64,000 bases of DNA, from assembly GCA_963798455.1 (NCBI GenBank), contig CAWCTD010000003.1:2046001-2110000 (forward strand), in the 5' to 3' direction. Position numbers and translations under genes: made by a program. Shown one piece after another: positions 26,728 to 36,087 of the stretch. The notes beneath the pieces were generated by a model. That model saw only the letters and a program-made list of their open reading frames with translations. It made no database searches and had not been told where the DNA came from. Position 1 is the stretch's first letter; the number at the start of each line of letters is the position of its first letter. This stretch comes from CAWCTD01 sp963798455. Lineage in GTDB: Bacteria; Acidobacteriota; Terriglobia; Bryobacterales; Bryobacteraceae.

Positions 26728-27885
26728 CTACTTTCCCGCCGCGACGCTGACGCCGCTCGCCAGCTCGATCCTCTGCTCCGCGATCAGCACGTCGCCGGGT
26801 TTCAACCCCGACACGATCTCCAGCCGGCCATCCGTCTCCCGGCCGATACGAACGCTCCGCTCGACCGCCTTGTTGTTCTCCACCACGAAGACATGGGCAT
26901 CGTCGCCCGTCGCGGCGCCGCGATAGACCGCCACGGCGGGGATCACAATGGCTTGCTGCTGGATGCCGGTCAGGATCTCGCCTTGCGCGAACATGCCGGC
27001 TTTGAGACGGCTGCTGCTGTTGTTGACCCCGATGCGCAGCTTAGCCGACCTGGTGAGCGTGTCGACGGCGGGATTGACCTCAATCACCTGGCCCTCAAAG
27101 ACCGTTCCCGGATAGCTGTTCACCGCGAAAGTGACCTTCTGGCCCGAGCGGACCTGTCCAAGCTGTGCGGCGGGCACCGGACTCTCCAGTTCCAGCCGCT
27201 GGTTGTCCACGATGCCGAACACTTGCGTGGGAGCTTCCACGTACGCTCCGGGATTGACGAACTTCTGCTCGATCACGCCTCCCACGGGAGCCCGGATCAC
27301 GGTATCACGCAGCTTCTTCGCCGCGACTTCAAGAGCGGCTTTCGACTGCACCAGTTGCGCCTCCGCCAGAGCCACCTGCGCCCGGGCGTCGCGCTCGGCC
27401 GCGTCCGCGGCCTGCAGGTCCTGGTCGGTGATTCCGCCCGACTGGATCAGGTTGTGCGCGCGCGCCAGCTCCAGTTTGTTGTGCTCGGCGGTCACGCGAG
27501 TCCTGGCAAGTGACGCTTCCGCCACCTGTACCGCCGCCTGGGCCTGCTGCATCGCCAGCCGGTAGTTCTCGTCGTCGACCCACGCCACAGCCTCCCCGGC
27601 TGTCACAGGGTCGCCTTCCTGCTTGGAAAACTTCACCAGCCGGCCGATGATCTCGGCCTTCACCACCACCAGCGCTCTGGAAACCAGCGTCCCGGTCACC
27701 GCGACGGTGGCGTGGAACGGTTCGGCTCGAACCTCCACCACCTTTACCTGGACCGCCGGCGCTTCGCTGGCCTGCACGGCCTGTCCCTCCTTCTTCCGGC
27801 AGCCGGAAAGCAGGAGAGAGATCGAAAGGCAGACAGCAATAACGAAAGAGTGCTTGATGATCTTCATGCGCGTAGCTATTCCCAT
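26728..27885 (-). CDS. RND efflux periplasmic adaptor (membrane fusion) lipoprotein
   Basis: 385 residues from the ATG at 27885, preceded by GGGAGGA; a GTG 21 bp upstream is less likely. The N-terminus ends in a lipobox (ISLLLSGC), so Cys lipidation anchors it to the membrane. Order: barrel-sandwich half (VTGTLVSRALVVVKAEIIGR), alpha hairpin (~100-175), second lipoyl half (VIRAPVGGVIEQKFVNPGAYV), then beta-barrel and membrane-proximal domains. It overlaps the TolC-like gene by 10 bp. Confidence 0.93.
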   Translation of the reverse strand: MGIATRMKIIKHSFVIAVCLSISLLLSGCRKKEGQAVQASEAPAVQVKVVEVRAEPFHATVAVTGTLVSRALVVVKAEIIGRLVKFSKQEGDPVTAGEAVAWVDDENYRLAMQQAQAAVQVAEASLARTRVTAEHNKLELARAHNLIQSGGITDQDLQAADAAERDARAQVALAEAQLVQSKAALEVAAKKLRDTVIRAPVGGVIEQKFVNPGAYVEAPTQVFGIVDNQRLELESPVPAAQLGQVRSGQKVTFAVNSYPGTVFEGQVIEVNPAVDTLTRSAKLRIGVNNSSSRLKAGMFAQGEILTGIQQQAIVIPAVAVYRGAATGDDAHVFVVENNKAVERSVRIGRETDGRLEIVSGLKPGDVLIAEQRIELASGVSVAAGK

Positions 27886-29207
27886 GGGTTCCTCCCGGCG
27901 GTCCACAGCAGGTTCGCGCGGGCGACGGAGTAATCGTGCATGCCGCGCAGGAGGTTGGTCCGGGCCTCGGAAAGCGCCGTCTGTGCATCCACGATATCCA
28001 GCGTGGTGGCGGCGCCGTACTTGTAGTTGTTCTGCATCATGGAAAGCACCTTCTCGGCCTGCGCGATGTTCGCCCGCGCCGCGACGATCGTTTCCGTGTC
28101 GGCCTTGATCTCGTCCAAGCCCTGCTGGAGACCGAGGCGAACCTGTTGTTCGAGCTTCTCACGGTCCAGCCGGGCGGAGCGCTGGTTGGCGACCGCCTGC
28201 CACACCAGCCCGCTCCGCTTGAAACCGTCAAAAACGGGCAGAGTGAAATTGACGCCAACGCTCCACCGTGCATACTGCCCGTTAAACAGGTTCTTGGGGA
28301 AACGCGAGACAATGCCGTAGGCGCTGCTGAGGTCCGCGCGCATGCGGCTCTCGGCATTGGCGAGTTGGAGTTGCGCCTCCGCGCTGCGTTCGGCGATCCT
28401 CGACCGCTGCACCTCAGGGCGGCTGCGCATCGCCTGCTGGGCCAGAGCCTCCAGGTCCCACTGCTCCCAAGGCTGCTCCTGGAAGCCCGTGGAGATCCTG
28501 GTCGGAAAGTCGAGGGGGCGGACCAGGTAGTAGTTCAACTGGGCCCGGGCCTGGCGGATGGCGTTGTCGGCGCGCACCACATCCGGGGCGATGTTGGCGA
28601 GAGCCACCTCGCTTCTCAGCACGTCCACCTCGGTGGCGACGCCGTTTTCGAACCGGGCACGCGCCATGTCGGCGTGCAGTTTCCGCTGCTGGCGGGTCTC
28701 GGTCACCAGTTCCTTATAATGCTCCGCCCACATCAGGCCGTAGGCGGCGCGGACAACCTCCAGCGCCAGGTCCTGCTCGCTGCGGTCGACATCCAGCAGC
28801 GCGCCTTCGCTTTCGATGGAGGCGATTCTCAAGGCCGTTCCAACCTTGCCCGCCGTATAGAGCGGCTGCTTGAGGCTGATGCTGTAGTCGAAGACATTGA
28901 CTGGCACAGGCTGGATCGCGCTCAAGAAGTCGGGGGGGAACTTCTCAATACCTGATGAGTTCAGAAAGCTGGGGTCCCGGGAGCGATTGCCGCCGGCAAT
29001 GATGTCCACCTCCGGCAACGCCTGGGAGCGCACCTCCCGGATCTTCCCCTTCAGGGCGTCCGCTGCCGCCTTGGCCTTTCCCACGTCCGGGAACCGTTCC
29101 AATGCCAGCCGCACCGCCTCCTCCAGCGTCACGCTCTCCTTTTCCGGCGGTGTCGCGGCCGCGGCCGGGATGCAAAGGATAACAGCAAGTATGAAGTACT
29201 GCTTCAT
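27876..29207 (-). CDS. TolC-family outer-membrane efflux protein
   Basis: 443 residues with signal peptide FILAVILCIPAAAA. Two repeated halves of long helices with outer-membrane strands are visible; examples are SVTLEEAVRLALERFPDVGKA and the C-terminal KYGAATTLDIVDAQTALSEARTNLL, a hallmark of the family. It forms the exit channel for the pump encoded downstream. It is the first gene of the efflux trio; a perfect 14-bp palindrome sits 8 bp before its start. Confidence 0.92.
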   Translation of the reverse strand: MKQYFILAVILCIPAAAATPPEKESVTLEEAVRLALERFPDVGKAKAAADALKGKIREVRSQALPEVDIIAGGNRSRDPSFLNSSGIEKFPPDFLSAIQPVPVNVFDYSISLKQPLYTAGKVGTALRIASIESEGALLDVDRSEQDLALEVVRAAYGLMWAEHYKELVTETRQQRKLHADMARARFENGVATEVDVLRSEVALANIAPDVVRADNAIRQARAQLNYYLVRPLDFPTRISTGFQEQPWEQWDLEALAQQAMRSRPEVQRSRIAERSAEAQLQLANAESRMRADLSSAYGIVSRFPKNLFNGQYARWSVGVNFTLPVFDGFKRSGLVWQAVANQRSARLDREKLEQQVRLGLQQGLDEIKADTETIVAARANIAQAEKVLSMMQNNYKYGAATTLDIVDAQTALSEARTNLLRGMHDYSVARANLLWTAGRNPWE

Positions 29208-29214
29208 TTCTCAC

Positions 29215-29228
29215 CTACCGATCGGTAG
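29215..29228. promoter_or_regulatory. TetR-type operator before the efflux genes
   Basis: Perfect palindrome CTACCGATCGGTAG. It overlaps the tetR stop codon and ends 8 bp from the tolC-like start. The same core, CTACCGATC(A)GTA, occurs at the tetR promoter (29805-29818), so both sites probably bind the TetR protein encoded between them. Confidence 0.75.
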
Positions 29229-29802
29229 AATTCGGAGCGCAGCCGTCCACCAACAGGCGGACGACCCGCTTCGCCAGGCGCCGGTCCAACCGGGGCGCGC
29301 CCGTGACCAAGTGACTGATGGAATAGATCATGTCCACACCCAGAAAAGCCTCGGCCACCTCCCGCGGGCGGCACGACAATTCACGCCTCCGCACGCCCTC
29401 CCGCAAGATGCTCGAGATGAGGTTGACCCAGTCCATGCCCAGCCTGACGTAGTCTATGCTGGGAGCCTCCTTCTGGGGCGCGAAGACCATCCGGAATATC
29501 ATCGCCGAGAGCCCTGGATTCCGCATGGTGTGCGTAAAATCCGCCGCCATCACGTTGACCAGTTTCTCCTGGGCTGTTGCCCCGCGGTATGAGGCCAGAG
29601 TGAGAGCTCGGACCAGTTCAGCGCAGGCCTCCAGGATGAGTTCGCGGTACAGTTGTTCCTTGCTCTTGAAGTGGTAGTAGAGGGCGGGTTTGGTGATGCC
29701 CGCGCGCTTGCAGATCTCCCGCGTGGGCGTCGCTGCGTAGCCCTTCGCGGCGAACAACGCCATCGCGGCGGTGCGGATTCTCTCCCGGGTGGACACTTTC
29801 AT
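29215..29802 (-). CDS. TetR-family transcriptional repressor of the efflux operon
   Basis: 195 residues. The N-terminal HTH is classic: RIRTAAMALFAAKGYAATPTREICKRAGITKPALYYHFKSKEQLY (read in pieces, residues ~8-52). The C-terminal ligand-binding part is less conserved. It is encoded directly upstream of the TolC, adaptor and pump genes on the same strand, and one operator lies at each end of the gene. This supports autorepression and repression of the pump, relieved by a pump substrate. Confidence 0.92.
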   Translation of the reverse strand: MKVSTRERIRTAAMALFAAKGYAATPTREICKRAGITKPALYYHFKSKEQLYRELILEACAELVRALTLASYRGATAQEKLVNVMAADFTHTMRNPGLSAMIFRMVFAPQKEAPSIDYVRLGMDWVNLISSILREGVRRRELSCRPREVAEAFLGVDMIYSISHLVTGAPRLDRRLAKRVVRLLVDGCAPNSTDR

Positions 29803-29804
29803 AC

Positions 29805-29841
29805 CTACCGATCAGTATACAATTTGGCCGCGGCTGTGCAA
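29805..29841 (-). promoter_or_regulatory. tetR promoter with overlapping operator
   Basis: Minus strand: TTGCAC (29836-29841), 16-nt spacer, TATACT (29814-29819). The operator CTACCGATCAGTAT (29805-29818) overlaps the -10 box and reaches almost to the ATG at 29802, so bound repressor would block RNA polymerase. The mRNA leader would be very short (under 10 nt). Confidence 0.65.
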
Positions 29842-29972
29842 AGGCCCGGGATCGTGCGGCGCTGCCGTGAGCCGCCTCACGGCGGCCGGTCCGGGTGTTG
29901 CGGCGCAGAACCGGCGATTTAAGTGGTAGATTAAGAGAGGCATAATTCCGCATCTGCCAAAGGAGGAGTCGC

Positions 29973-30845
29973 GTGTCCGAACCCAGCGCCAGTAAGTCGT
30001 CAACGTCGAGCCTGTCGAAAATTGCCCTGCCCATGCTGTGGGGCGTGGTGATTGCCTTGGTAGCGTCGTCCATCTACCTTTTCCTGCAGGTGGATCGCAT
30101 GCGCGCCGACCTGCGCGTCATGCGCGAGGCCGTGCTGGCGGAGGTCTCCAAGGTGCAGGAAGCCTCCTCACTTCTCGACTCGGCGAATCGCCGCAACCTC
30201 GATTCGCTCCGCGAAGATCTGGCCAACGCTCAGCGCACCGCCGCCGTGGCGGCTGGGCAGGCCAAGACCGAGGCCCTGCGCCACGCCGAGGACCTGGCCA
30301 AGAGGTTGGATGCCGAGCAGAAGAGGCAACAGCAGCAGACGGCCAGCCAAATCAACGAGGTCAAGGAAGCCACCAGCAGTGCTCAGTCCAAGATCGCCGA
30401 CGTGTCAACCGAAGTGAGCAGTGTTCGGAGCGAGGTCGCTTCCACGAAGTCCGAGTTGGAAAAGACCATTGCGGAGTTGAAGAGCGTCCGCGGCGACCTC
30501 GGCGTGCAGAGCGGCCTGATCGCCACCAACGGGAAGGAACTGGGCGCGCTCAGAGCGATGGGCGACCGCAACTACTACGAGTTCAACCTGGTCAAGAGCA
30601 AGCAGATGCATAAAGTCGGCGACATCACCATGCGCGTCACCAAGGTAGATACGAAGAAGAACAAGTACACCGTCGAACTCATCGCCGACGACAAGAAGGT
30701 CGAGAAGAAGGACAAGAACATCAACGAGCCGCTCCAGTTCTACGTCGCCAAGGCGCGCACCCCTTACGAGATCGTGGTGAACGAGCTCCGCAAGGATCAG
30801 ATCATCGGTTACCTGGCGACGCCCAAGGTGCAGACGTCGCGGTAG
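29973..30845 (+). CDS. Membrane-anchored coiled-coil protein of unknown function
   Basis: 290 residues from a GTG at 29973 with AAAGGAGGAG before it. One TM helix at ~17-40 (ALPMLWGVVIALVASSIYLF), a long coiled coil at ~45-185, then a small beta-rich C-terminal domain with many Lys residues (ITMRVTKVDTKKNKYTVELI). The topology suggests a periplasmic coiled coil ending in a globular domain, perhaps a structural or adaptor role. I do not recognise a named family. Confidence 0.7.
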   Translation: MSEPSASKSSTSSLSKIALPMLWGVVIALVASSIYLFLQVDRMRADLRVMREAVLAEVSKVQEASSLLDSANRRNLDSLREDLANAQRTAAVAAGQAKTEALRHAEDLAKRLDAEQKRQQQQTASQINEVKEATSSAQSKIADVSTEVSSVRSEVASTKSELEKTIAELKSVRGDLGVQSGLIATNGKELGALRAMGDRNYYEFNLVKSKQMHKVGDITMRVTKVDTKKNKYTVELIADDKKVEKKDKNINEPLQFYVAKARTPYEIVVNELRKDQIIGYLATPKVQTSR

Positions 30846-30919
30846 ACCGCTCCTTCTCCCTGGGCTACATCCACGCCCTGCTCCAGGCGGCGGGGTGTGT
30901 CTGGTGCTACGATCAATCT

Positions 30920-31576
30920 GTGTTTGGCGGAAGCAGGGCTCTCGTGACCTTTGCCGCCCTGGCGGCTTTGGCACTCGTACCTGCTTCCGGCGAAGATCTG
31001 CCGAGGGTCGAGCTGTTCGGGGGCTATTCTTACATGCACCACATGCCTACGAACGGCTCGGTGTCTCTGAACGGTTGGAAGGCCGGGCTGAAGTTGAATG
31101 TGACCCCGCGGGTTGGTCTGCTGTCCGATGTAGGTGGGAACTACGGAGAGGCGCAGGCAGTCTACGGAGCAGCATTCACGTTTGTTTCCTCATCCGGGGC
31201 TGTTCTTCAGGAGCGAGTGACCCTATACCCGGAGCCGCCGAATATCCGCAAGTATTCTCTCTTATTCGGCCCTGAGTTCCGACTGGCACGGCGGGCCAGG
31301 CTGGCGTTCAGCGCTCGGGCTTTGGCTGGCGTGGCTCACGGCACTCTGGATGCTCCCGTGTATTTCATCTCGTCATTATTTCCGCCGGCGTCGCTGGCAC
31401 TCCCGACGAAGACGAGCTTCGCGGCTTCGTTCGGCGGCAGTGTGGACGTCCGCCTGACCGATCACATGAGCTACCGCCTCATCCAGCCGGAGCTCGTGCT
31501 GACCCGCTTAGGCTACTCCGGCACAGAGCGGAACCTCCGCCTTTCCACAGGCCTTGTGTTCCGCTTCTCCAAGTAG
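30920..31576 (+). CDS. Outer-membrane beta-barrel protein
   Basis: 218 residues from a GTG at 30920. A signal peptide (RALVTFAALAALALVPASG) is followed by RVELFGGYSYMHHMP, the usual first strand of OmpA-like eight-stranded barrels. The end, NLRLSTGLVFRFSK, is a typical final strand with aromatic residues. It is 74 bp after the coiled-coil gene. A short barrel like this may be a porin-like or structural protein; no specific role can be read. Confidence 0.8.
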   Translation: MFGGSRALVTFAALAALALVPASGEDLPRVELFGGYSYMHHMPTNGSVSLNGWKAGLKLNVTPRVGLLSDVGGNYGEAQAVYGAAFTFVSSSGAVLQERVTLYPEPPNIRKYSLLFGPEFRLARRARLAFSARALAGVAHGTLDAPVYFISSLFPPASLALPTKTSFAASFGGSVDVRLTDHMSYRLIQPELVLTRLGYSGTERNLRLSTGLVFRFSK

Positions 31577-31674
31577 AGACACCCCACCCCGTCTACGTGC
31601 AGCAGAATCCGGCCCCCGCTGCTGACGCCATCGCGAATTGCTCTTGCTATAATCGACCGCGATAGAGGAAAGCC

Positions 31675-32844
31675 ATGACCCGCAGAACCTTCTGTTTTTC
31701 CGCTGCCTTCCCAATGACCGCGCGGCGGCTGCTGTCGTCCCAGGCCGCGGTACGGCCCGGCAGGCTCAAGATCACCGAAGTCCGTTCCGTGCAGTTGCGC
31801 GTCATCAAGGAGATCGGCTGGCTCGAGCCCGCCTGGGCCCCAGGCAGCCGCATGACCTTCCGCCAGGGGGGCGGCTCGATCGTCGAGATCCACACCGACC
31901 AGGGGCTGGTTGGAATCGGGCCGGCAGGCGGGCAGAACCCGGCGGCGGCCGGGCAGAGCCTCGTCGGCAAAGATCCCTTCGACGTCGATCTTGCGGCGCG
32001 CGGCGGGCCTGGCGTGGATATCGCCCTTTGGGACCTGGTCGGGAAGGCCTGCGGCCAGCCGCTCTACAAGCTGTTTCGCGCGGTCAAGGAAAAGGTGCCG
32101 GCCTACGCCAGCATGGTGCAGCTTTCCAAGCCCGAGGAGCGCGCCGAGCTGGCCCGGCGATTCCGCTCCGAGGGCTGGCGCGCCACCAAGATGCGCATCC
32201 ACTACGAAACCATGAAGGAGGACATCCACGCGGTGGAGACTGTGCGCGCGGCCATCGGCGACCAGATGGAGTTAATGGTGGATGCCAACCAGGCGCAATC
32301 GGCGGGCAATTGGCAGCCCGGCATTCTCTGGGACTTCCGCCGCGCGCTCGAAACGGCGCGAGAGCTGGAGCGCCTGCGCTGCGCCTGGCTGGAGGAGCCG
32401 CTGCCGCGCTACTACTACGACCAACTCGCCGAGCTGAATCGTCTGCTGGCGATCCCACTGGCGGGCGGCGAGAACAACCGCGGCGTTCACGAGTACCTGT
32501 GGATCCTCCAGCAGCACGTCTTTGACATCCTGAATCCCGAGGCGAACATCAGCGGGATCACGGACGTGCGGAAGATCGGGACGCTGGCCGAAGCGTTCGG
32601 CGCGAAGGTCGTGCCGCACCATGGCGGCAACGGCCTGGGCATGCTGGCCCACCTCCACCTGATCGCGTCCTGGTCGCACGCTCCGTACATCGAGTTGCTG
32701 CACGATCCGCCGACCTGCGACTACCGCGACTACTTCGCCATCTTCACCGAGGCGCCGGCGCTGGACAAGGACGGCTGCCTGCCGCTGCCGCAAAAGCCCG
32801 GCCTCGGCGTCGACATCCGCCCCGACCTGGTCGTAAGAGGCTGA
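31675..32844 (+). CDS. Enolase-superfamily (mandelate racemase type) sugar-acid dehydratase, exported
   Basis: 389 residues. Twin-arginine-like leader TRRTFCFSAAFPMTARRLL. The capping domain has GLVGIGPAGG; the barrel shows Lys in TKMRIHYE, metal ligands in LMVDANQA, WLEEPLPRYYY and GGENNRG, and the catalytic-His segment VVPHHGGNGLGMLAHLHLIA. This pattern fits acid-sugar dehydratases or racemases; substrate is uncertain. The position near KduI and GH105 supports a role in plant-polysaccharide sugar acids. Confidence 0.85.
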   Translation: MTRRTFCFSAAFPMTARRLLSSQAAVRPGRLKITEVRSVQLRVIKEIGWLEPAWAPGSRMTFRQGGGSIVEIHTDQGLVGIGPAGGQNPAAAGQSLVGKDPFDVDLAARGGPGVDIALWDLVGKACGQPLYKLFRAVKEKVPAYASMVQLSKPEERAELARRFRSEGWRATKMRIHYETMKEDIHAVETVRAAIGDQMELMVDANQAQSAGNWQPGILWDFRRALETARELERLRCAWLEEPLPRYYYDQLAELNRLLAIPLAGGENNRGVHEYLWILQQHVFDILNPEANISGITDVRKIGTLAEAFGAKVVPHHGGNGLGMLAHLHLIASWSHAPYIELLHDPPTCDYRDYFAIFTEAPALDKDGCLPLPQKPGLGVDIRPDLVVRG

Positions 32845-32899
32845 TCCACCGCCGCGTTCAAGTGGTCGGATGATCTGGTACGAAGCCGTGCCGGGCGGG

Positions 32900-33730
32900 C
32901 TACGTTAGCCGCGCCACGTCCACGGGGTCCATGTCGCTGAACTCCTGGTTCTCTCCCCCCATGCCCCAACAGAAGGTGTAGTTCGTCGTGCCCACGCCGG
33001 AGTGAATGGACCAGGCTGGCGAAATGACCACCTGCTTGTCGGCGACCACCAGGTGCTTGGTCTGGTCGGGGGGCCCCATCAGGTGTATGACCCGACCCTT
33101 CTCTCCAAGGCCGAAATAGAGATATATCTCCGACCTCCGCATGTGCGTGTGCGAGGGCATGGTGTTCCATACGCTGCCGATCGCCAATTCGGTGAACCCC
33201 ATGACGAGCTGGCAACTCCGGAGTCCTTGGGTGTGAATGCACTTGCTGATGCGCCTCTGGTTGCTCGTCTCGGGAGAACCCAGATCCGTCGTTTGCAGTT
33301 GGCCCCTCACGGCCAGCGCCGTGGGATATTCCTTGTGAGCCGGATAACTGAGTAGATAGTACTCGGCGGGCCGGAGCGGGTCCGTGCTGGCAAACGAAAT
33401 GACCTGGTTGCCGCGCCCGACGTACAGGCAGCTCAGATGTTCCAGGGCATAGCCCTCCCCGCCGACCATCACGGTTCCTGGGCCTCCGATGTTGAAGATG
33501 CCGAGCTCTCGTCTCTCGGTGAAGCAGGACGACCTCAGCTCGTCGAATGTGCCGAGCGACAGGGGCTCTCCCACCGGCACGGCGGAACCGATCACCGTCC
33601 TGTCCAAATCCACGTAAGCAGCGGAGATCACGCCCGGCTGGAAGAGGTCTTGCACCAGGAAAGTTTCACGCAGCTCCTGGGTGGTCATTCGAGCGTACCG
33701 AACCGCGTCGGCCATCTGGTACTGCTTCAT
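32900..33730 (-). CDS. kduI: 5-dehydro-4-deoxy-D-glucuronate isomerase
   Basis: 276 residues from the ATG at 33730 (MKQYQMADAVRYA), with AAAAGGAG upstream. It isomerises 4-deoxy-5-ketouronate from unsaturated pectin oligomers to 3-deoxy-glycerohexulosonate. The cupin Zn ligands are visible in MPSHTHMRRSEIYLYF (His, His, Glu) and SIHSG. FNIGGPGTV and YVGRGNQ are typical of KduI. It begins 14 bp after the GH105 gene stop, so both form an operon in which GH105 releases the unsaturated uronate that KduI processes. Confidence 0.93.
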   Translation of the reverse strand: MKQYQMADAVRYARMTTQELRETFLVQDLFQPGVISAAYVDLDRTVIGSAVPVGEPLSLGTFDELRSSCFTERRELGIFNIGGPGTVMVGGEGYALEHLSCLYVGRGNQVISFASTDPLRPAEYYLLSYPAHKEYPTALAVRGQLQTTDLGSPETSNQRRISKCIHTQGLRSCQLVMGFTELAIGSVWNTMPSHTHMRRSEIYLYFGLGEKGRVIHLMGPPDQTKHLVVADKQVVISPAWSIHSGVGTTNYTFCWGMGGENQEFSDMDPVDVARLT

Positions 33731-33744
33731 GCCATTGCTCCTTT

Positions 33745-36003
33745 TCACTTCCATTGCACTCTCAGGGGTGATTTCAGCCGGGCCGCGAAATCGGCCAAGT
33801 ATCGATCCCAGGTCTTCTGATCCGTGATATCGCTCTTCGACCAGCCCGCTCCAGCATAGTAACCCAGCGGCTTGCCGGCCTGCGCTCCGAACAAGAAGAG
33901 CGCGTGACCGTCAGCCTGTTTTGCCTCCGCCTTTTCGCCGGGGGGTAAAACGATCCCAGTCCCGATCATGCCGGCTGTTTTGTCGTCGGGCGGCTCCCAC
34001 ACCGAGAGGAAACTTGTGTCCGGCGCTACATCCAGATTGGCGCCGGGATGCATGACCACTCCGGCAACAACCGCCAACGGCCCGGCGCCCGTGGCGCGAA
34101 AGGTGGATTCCATGCGGTTCAAGTGCGAGCCGGCATCCAGCGCGATCCTTTTCGTCTCGGAAACCTGGACGCCATTCGTTTCCCAGGGAGCGTAGGTGAG
34201 TTCGAAGGCTATTCGAACGGGTCCGCTTGCCAGCACCTTCCAGGTGACGTAGTTCTTGGAACGGATGATCTTGCTCCCGTCCCAGATCGCCGTTCCGCCG
34301 CAGCCCAGCGTCGGTCCCACAGTGTAGGAATCCAGCCCCTGCCCGTAGTCCCTGTGATACGAGAAGGCGTTGTCGCGCCGTTGGGCGGATTCCAGGTCCT
34401 TTCTGTACCAGTCGTCGATCACCAGGCCGGGAACCCGTTTTAACCAGACGTCCACTCCCGAACTGATTTCGCCGGTCCTCTGGAGGGCGGGGCCATACAT
34501 GCGGAAGGCGATCTTGTCGTTCTCCCAGGCGAAATCGTCCTGGCGCTCGGGAACGAATCTTCCGAACACCAGAGGTTGGCTTGCGGCCGGCGAGGCGCCC
34601 GCTTGGACGGCAAGGTCAAGACTCCCCTTCGGGGCCAAGCCGGCCAGGACCAGCAGGAGATCCGGCGCGCTGCCCCCGCTGGAGCTATAAAGTTGGGTAG
34701 GCAGGACCCTGCCGCTGGCGGTCTCGCGGACGGCCAGGGTCTCGGGGGCTGCTCCGCGAGCGTGCGAGAGCACGTCCCGCAGCGGAATTTCGACGACCTC
34801 CTCGGGGCGGGCCTGGTCGAGGGCGTTGACCACGGTGAACCGTGCCAGGGGCCCTGCGGGGGCGAGCTCCGAGCCAGCCAGCAGAAAGGCCCCGACCCCG
34901 AACACGTAGCTGGAGCCAACCTCATAGTGCCCGGGGGCCTCGCCCACGGGCTGCATGGAGCCCAGGCGGCCGTCGGCATAAACGTGCGACAACAGTCCCT
35001 CCCAACCCTTCTGCACCACCGGACCGTAGGTCTTCCGATCGAGGATCCCGTGGTTCATACCCCACGCCAGCCCATAGACGAAGAAAGCGGAGCCGGAAGT
35101 CTCGGGAAGCGGGTAGGCGGCGGCATCGAGCAGCCCGGGCCGCCAGAGCCCATCCTTTCCCTGGATCTTGGCGATCGCCGATGCCATCTCTTTGAACTGC
35201 GCGACGTACTTTGGCCGGGTTGGGTAGTTACGGGGCAGGTACTCGAGCACACGCGCCAGCCCTGCCATGACCCAACCGTTTCCCCGCGACCAGAAGACCT
35301 TCCTCCCGTTCGCTTCGTGCTGGTCGAGGTACTTTGCATCGCGGGAATACAGATGTTCCTTGGTGTCGTAGAGCAGCTTGGAGGTGATCCACCACTGGCG
35401 ATCCATGTAGTCGAGGTAGGCGGTGTTCTTCGTGGCCGCGTACAGGCGCACCCACGCCGGCGGGCCCATGAACAGGGCGTCGCACCACCAATAAACCGGC
35501 TGCGCGGGATCGTCCGGGATCTTCATGAGCTGGTCGAATCGCGTCTGAAGCGGCGCGATCATCGCGGGGTCGCGGTACTTGAGATAGATCTCCAGGTAGG
35601 TCTGGCCCACCGCATGATCGTCGGCGTGCGCGAGGCGCGGCCCGAGTTGCCATTGGAAGCGCTTCCCCATCTCCAGCATCGCGTTCTCGTACTTGGGATC
35701 GCCCAGGCTTCGTGACGCGGCCATGAAGCCCGTGTACAGAGCCGCGAAGGTCCAATCGAGGTTGAAGCCGGAAGCCGACCGCTCGAGCTGCCAGTCGGCG
35801 ACTTTTCGCATGGCGGCATGAATGGCGGTTGGGGTCAGCTTGGGCGACAGATTCGCAACGGGCCCGGGCTCGCGCGAGTCGCCCATCGCTGGCGGATAGG
35901 TTTGAGCGAGCGCCGTCGCATTCAGCAGACTGCTGGTAACAAGAGCAACCGCCAGGATTGCGTGTCCGTGGCGCAGGATAGTGTTTCTCGGCATCGTCCT
36001 CAT
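33745..36003 (-). CDS. GH105 unsaturated rhamnogalacturonyl hydrolase fused to DUF4861
   Basis: 752 residues with signal peptide (HAILAVALVTSSLLNATALA). Residues ~60-385 are an (alpha/alpha)6 GH105 domain: WTFAALYTGFMAASRSLGD, YWWCDALFMGPPAWVRLYA (catalytic Asp region) and WSRGNGWVMAGLARVL. From ~395 to the end is a beta-rich DUF4861 domain (FTVVNALDQARPEEVVEIPL, DDWYRKDL, RIALDAGSHLNRMEST). Exported to the periplasm or outside. It cuts unsaturated galacturonyl ends left by pectate or rhamnogalacturonan lyases. The fusion is found in Bacteroidetes and Acidobacteria. Confidence 0.9.
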   Translation of the reverse strand: MRTMPRNTILRHGHAILAVALVTSSLLNATALAQTYPPAMGDSREPGPVANLSPKLTPTAIHAAMRKVADWQLERSASGFNLDWTFAALYTGFMAASRSLGDPKYENAMLEMGKRFQWQLGPRLAHADDHAVGQTYLEIYLKYRDPAMIAPLQTRFDQLMKIPDDPAQPVYWWCDALFMGPPAWVRLYAATKNTAYLDYMDRQWWITSKLLYDTKEHLYSRDAKYLDQHEANGRKVFWSRGNGWVMAGLARVLEYLPRNYPTRPKYVAQFKEMASAIAKIQGKDGLWRPGLLDAAAYPLPETSGSAFFVYGLAWGMNHGILDRKTYGPVVQKGWEGLLSHVYADGRLGSMQPVGEAPGHYEVGSSYVFGVGAFLLAGSELAPAGPLARFTVVNALDQARPEEVVEIPLRDVLSHARGAAPETLAVRETASGRVLPTQLYSSSGGSAPDLLLVLAGLAPKGSLDLAVQAGASPAASQPLVFGRFVPERQDDFAWENDKIAFRMYGPALQRTGEISSGVDVWLKRVPGLVIDDWYRKDLESAQRRDNAFSYHRDYGQGLDSYTVGPTLGCGGTAIWDGSKIIRSKNYVTWKVLASGPVRIAFELTYAPWETNGVQVSETKRIALDAGSHLNRMESTFRATGAGPLAVVAGVVMHPGANLDVAPDTSFLSVWEPPDDKTAGMIGTGIVLPPGEKAEAKQADGHALFLFGAQAGKPLGYYAGAGWSKSDITDQKTWDRYLADFAARLKSPLRVQWK

Positions 36004-36087
36004 GGTATAGCAGCTTTTCGAAGCCGCGGCAGGCCCATCATGCTATACTCGCGTTGCAACACCTGGAGAGGGAAAGGGGGTAAGACA

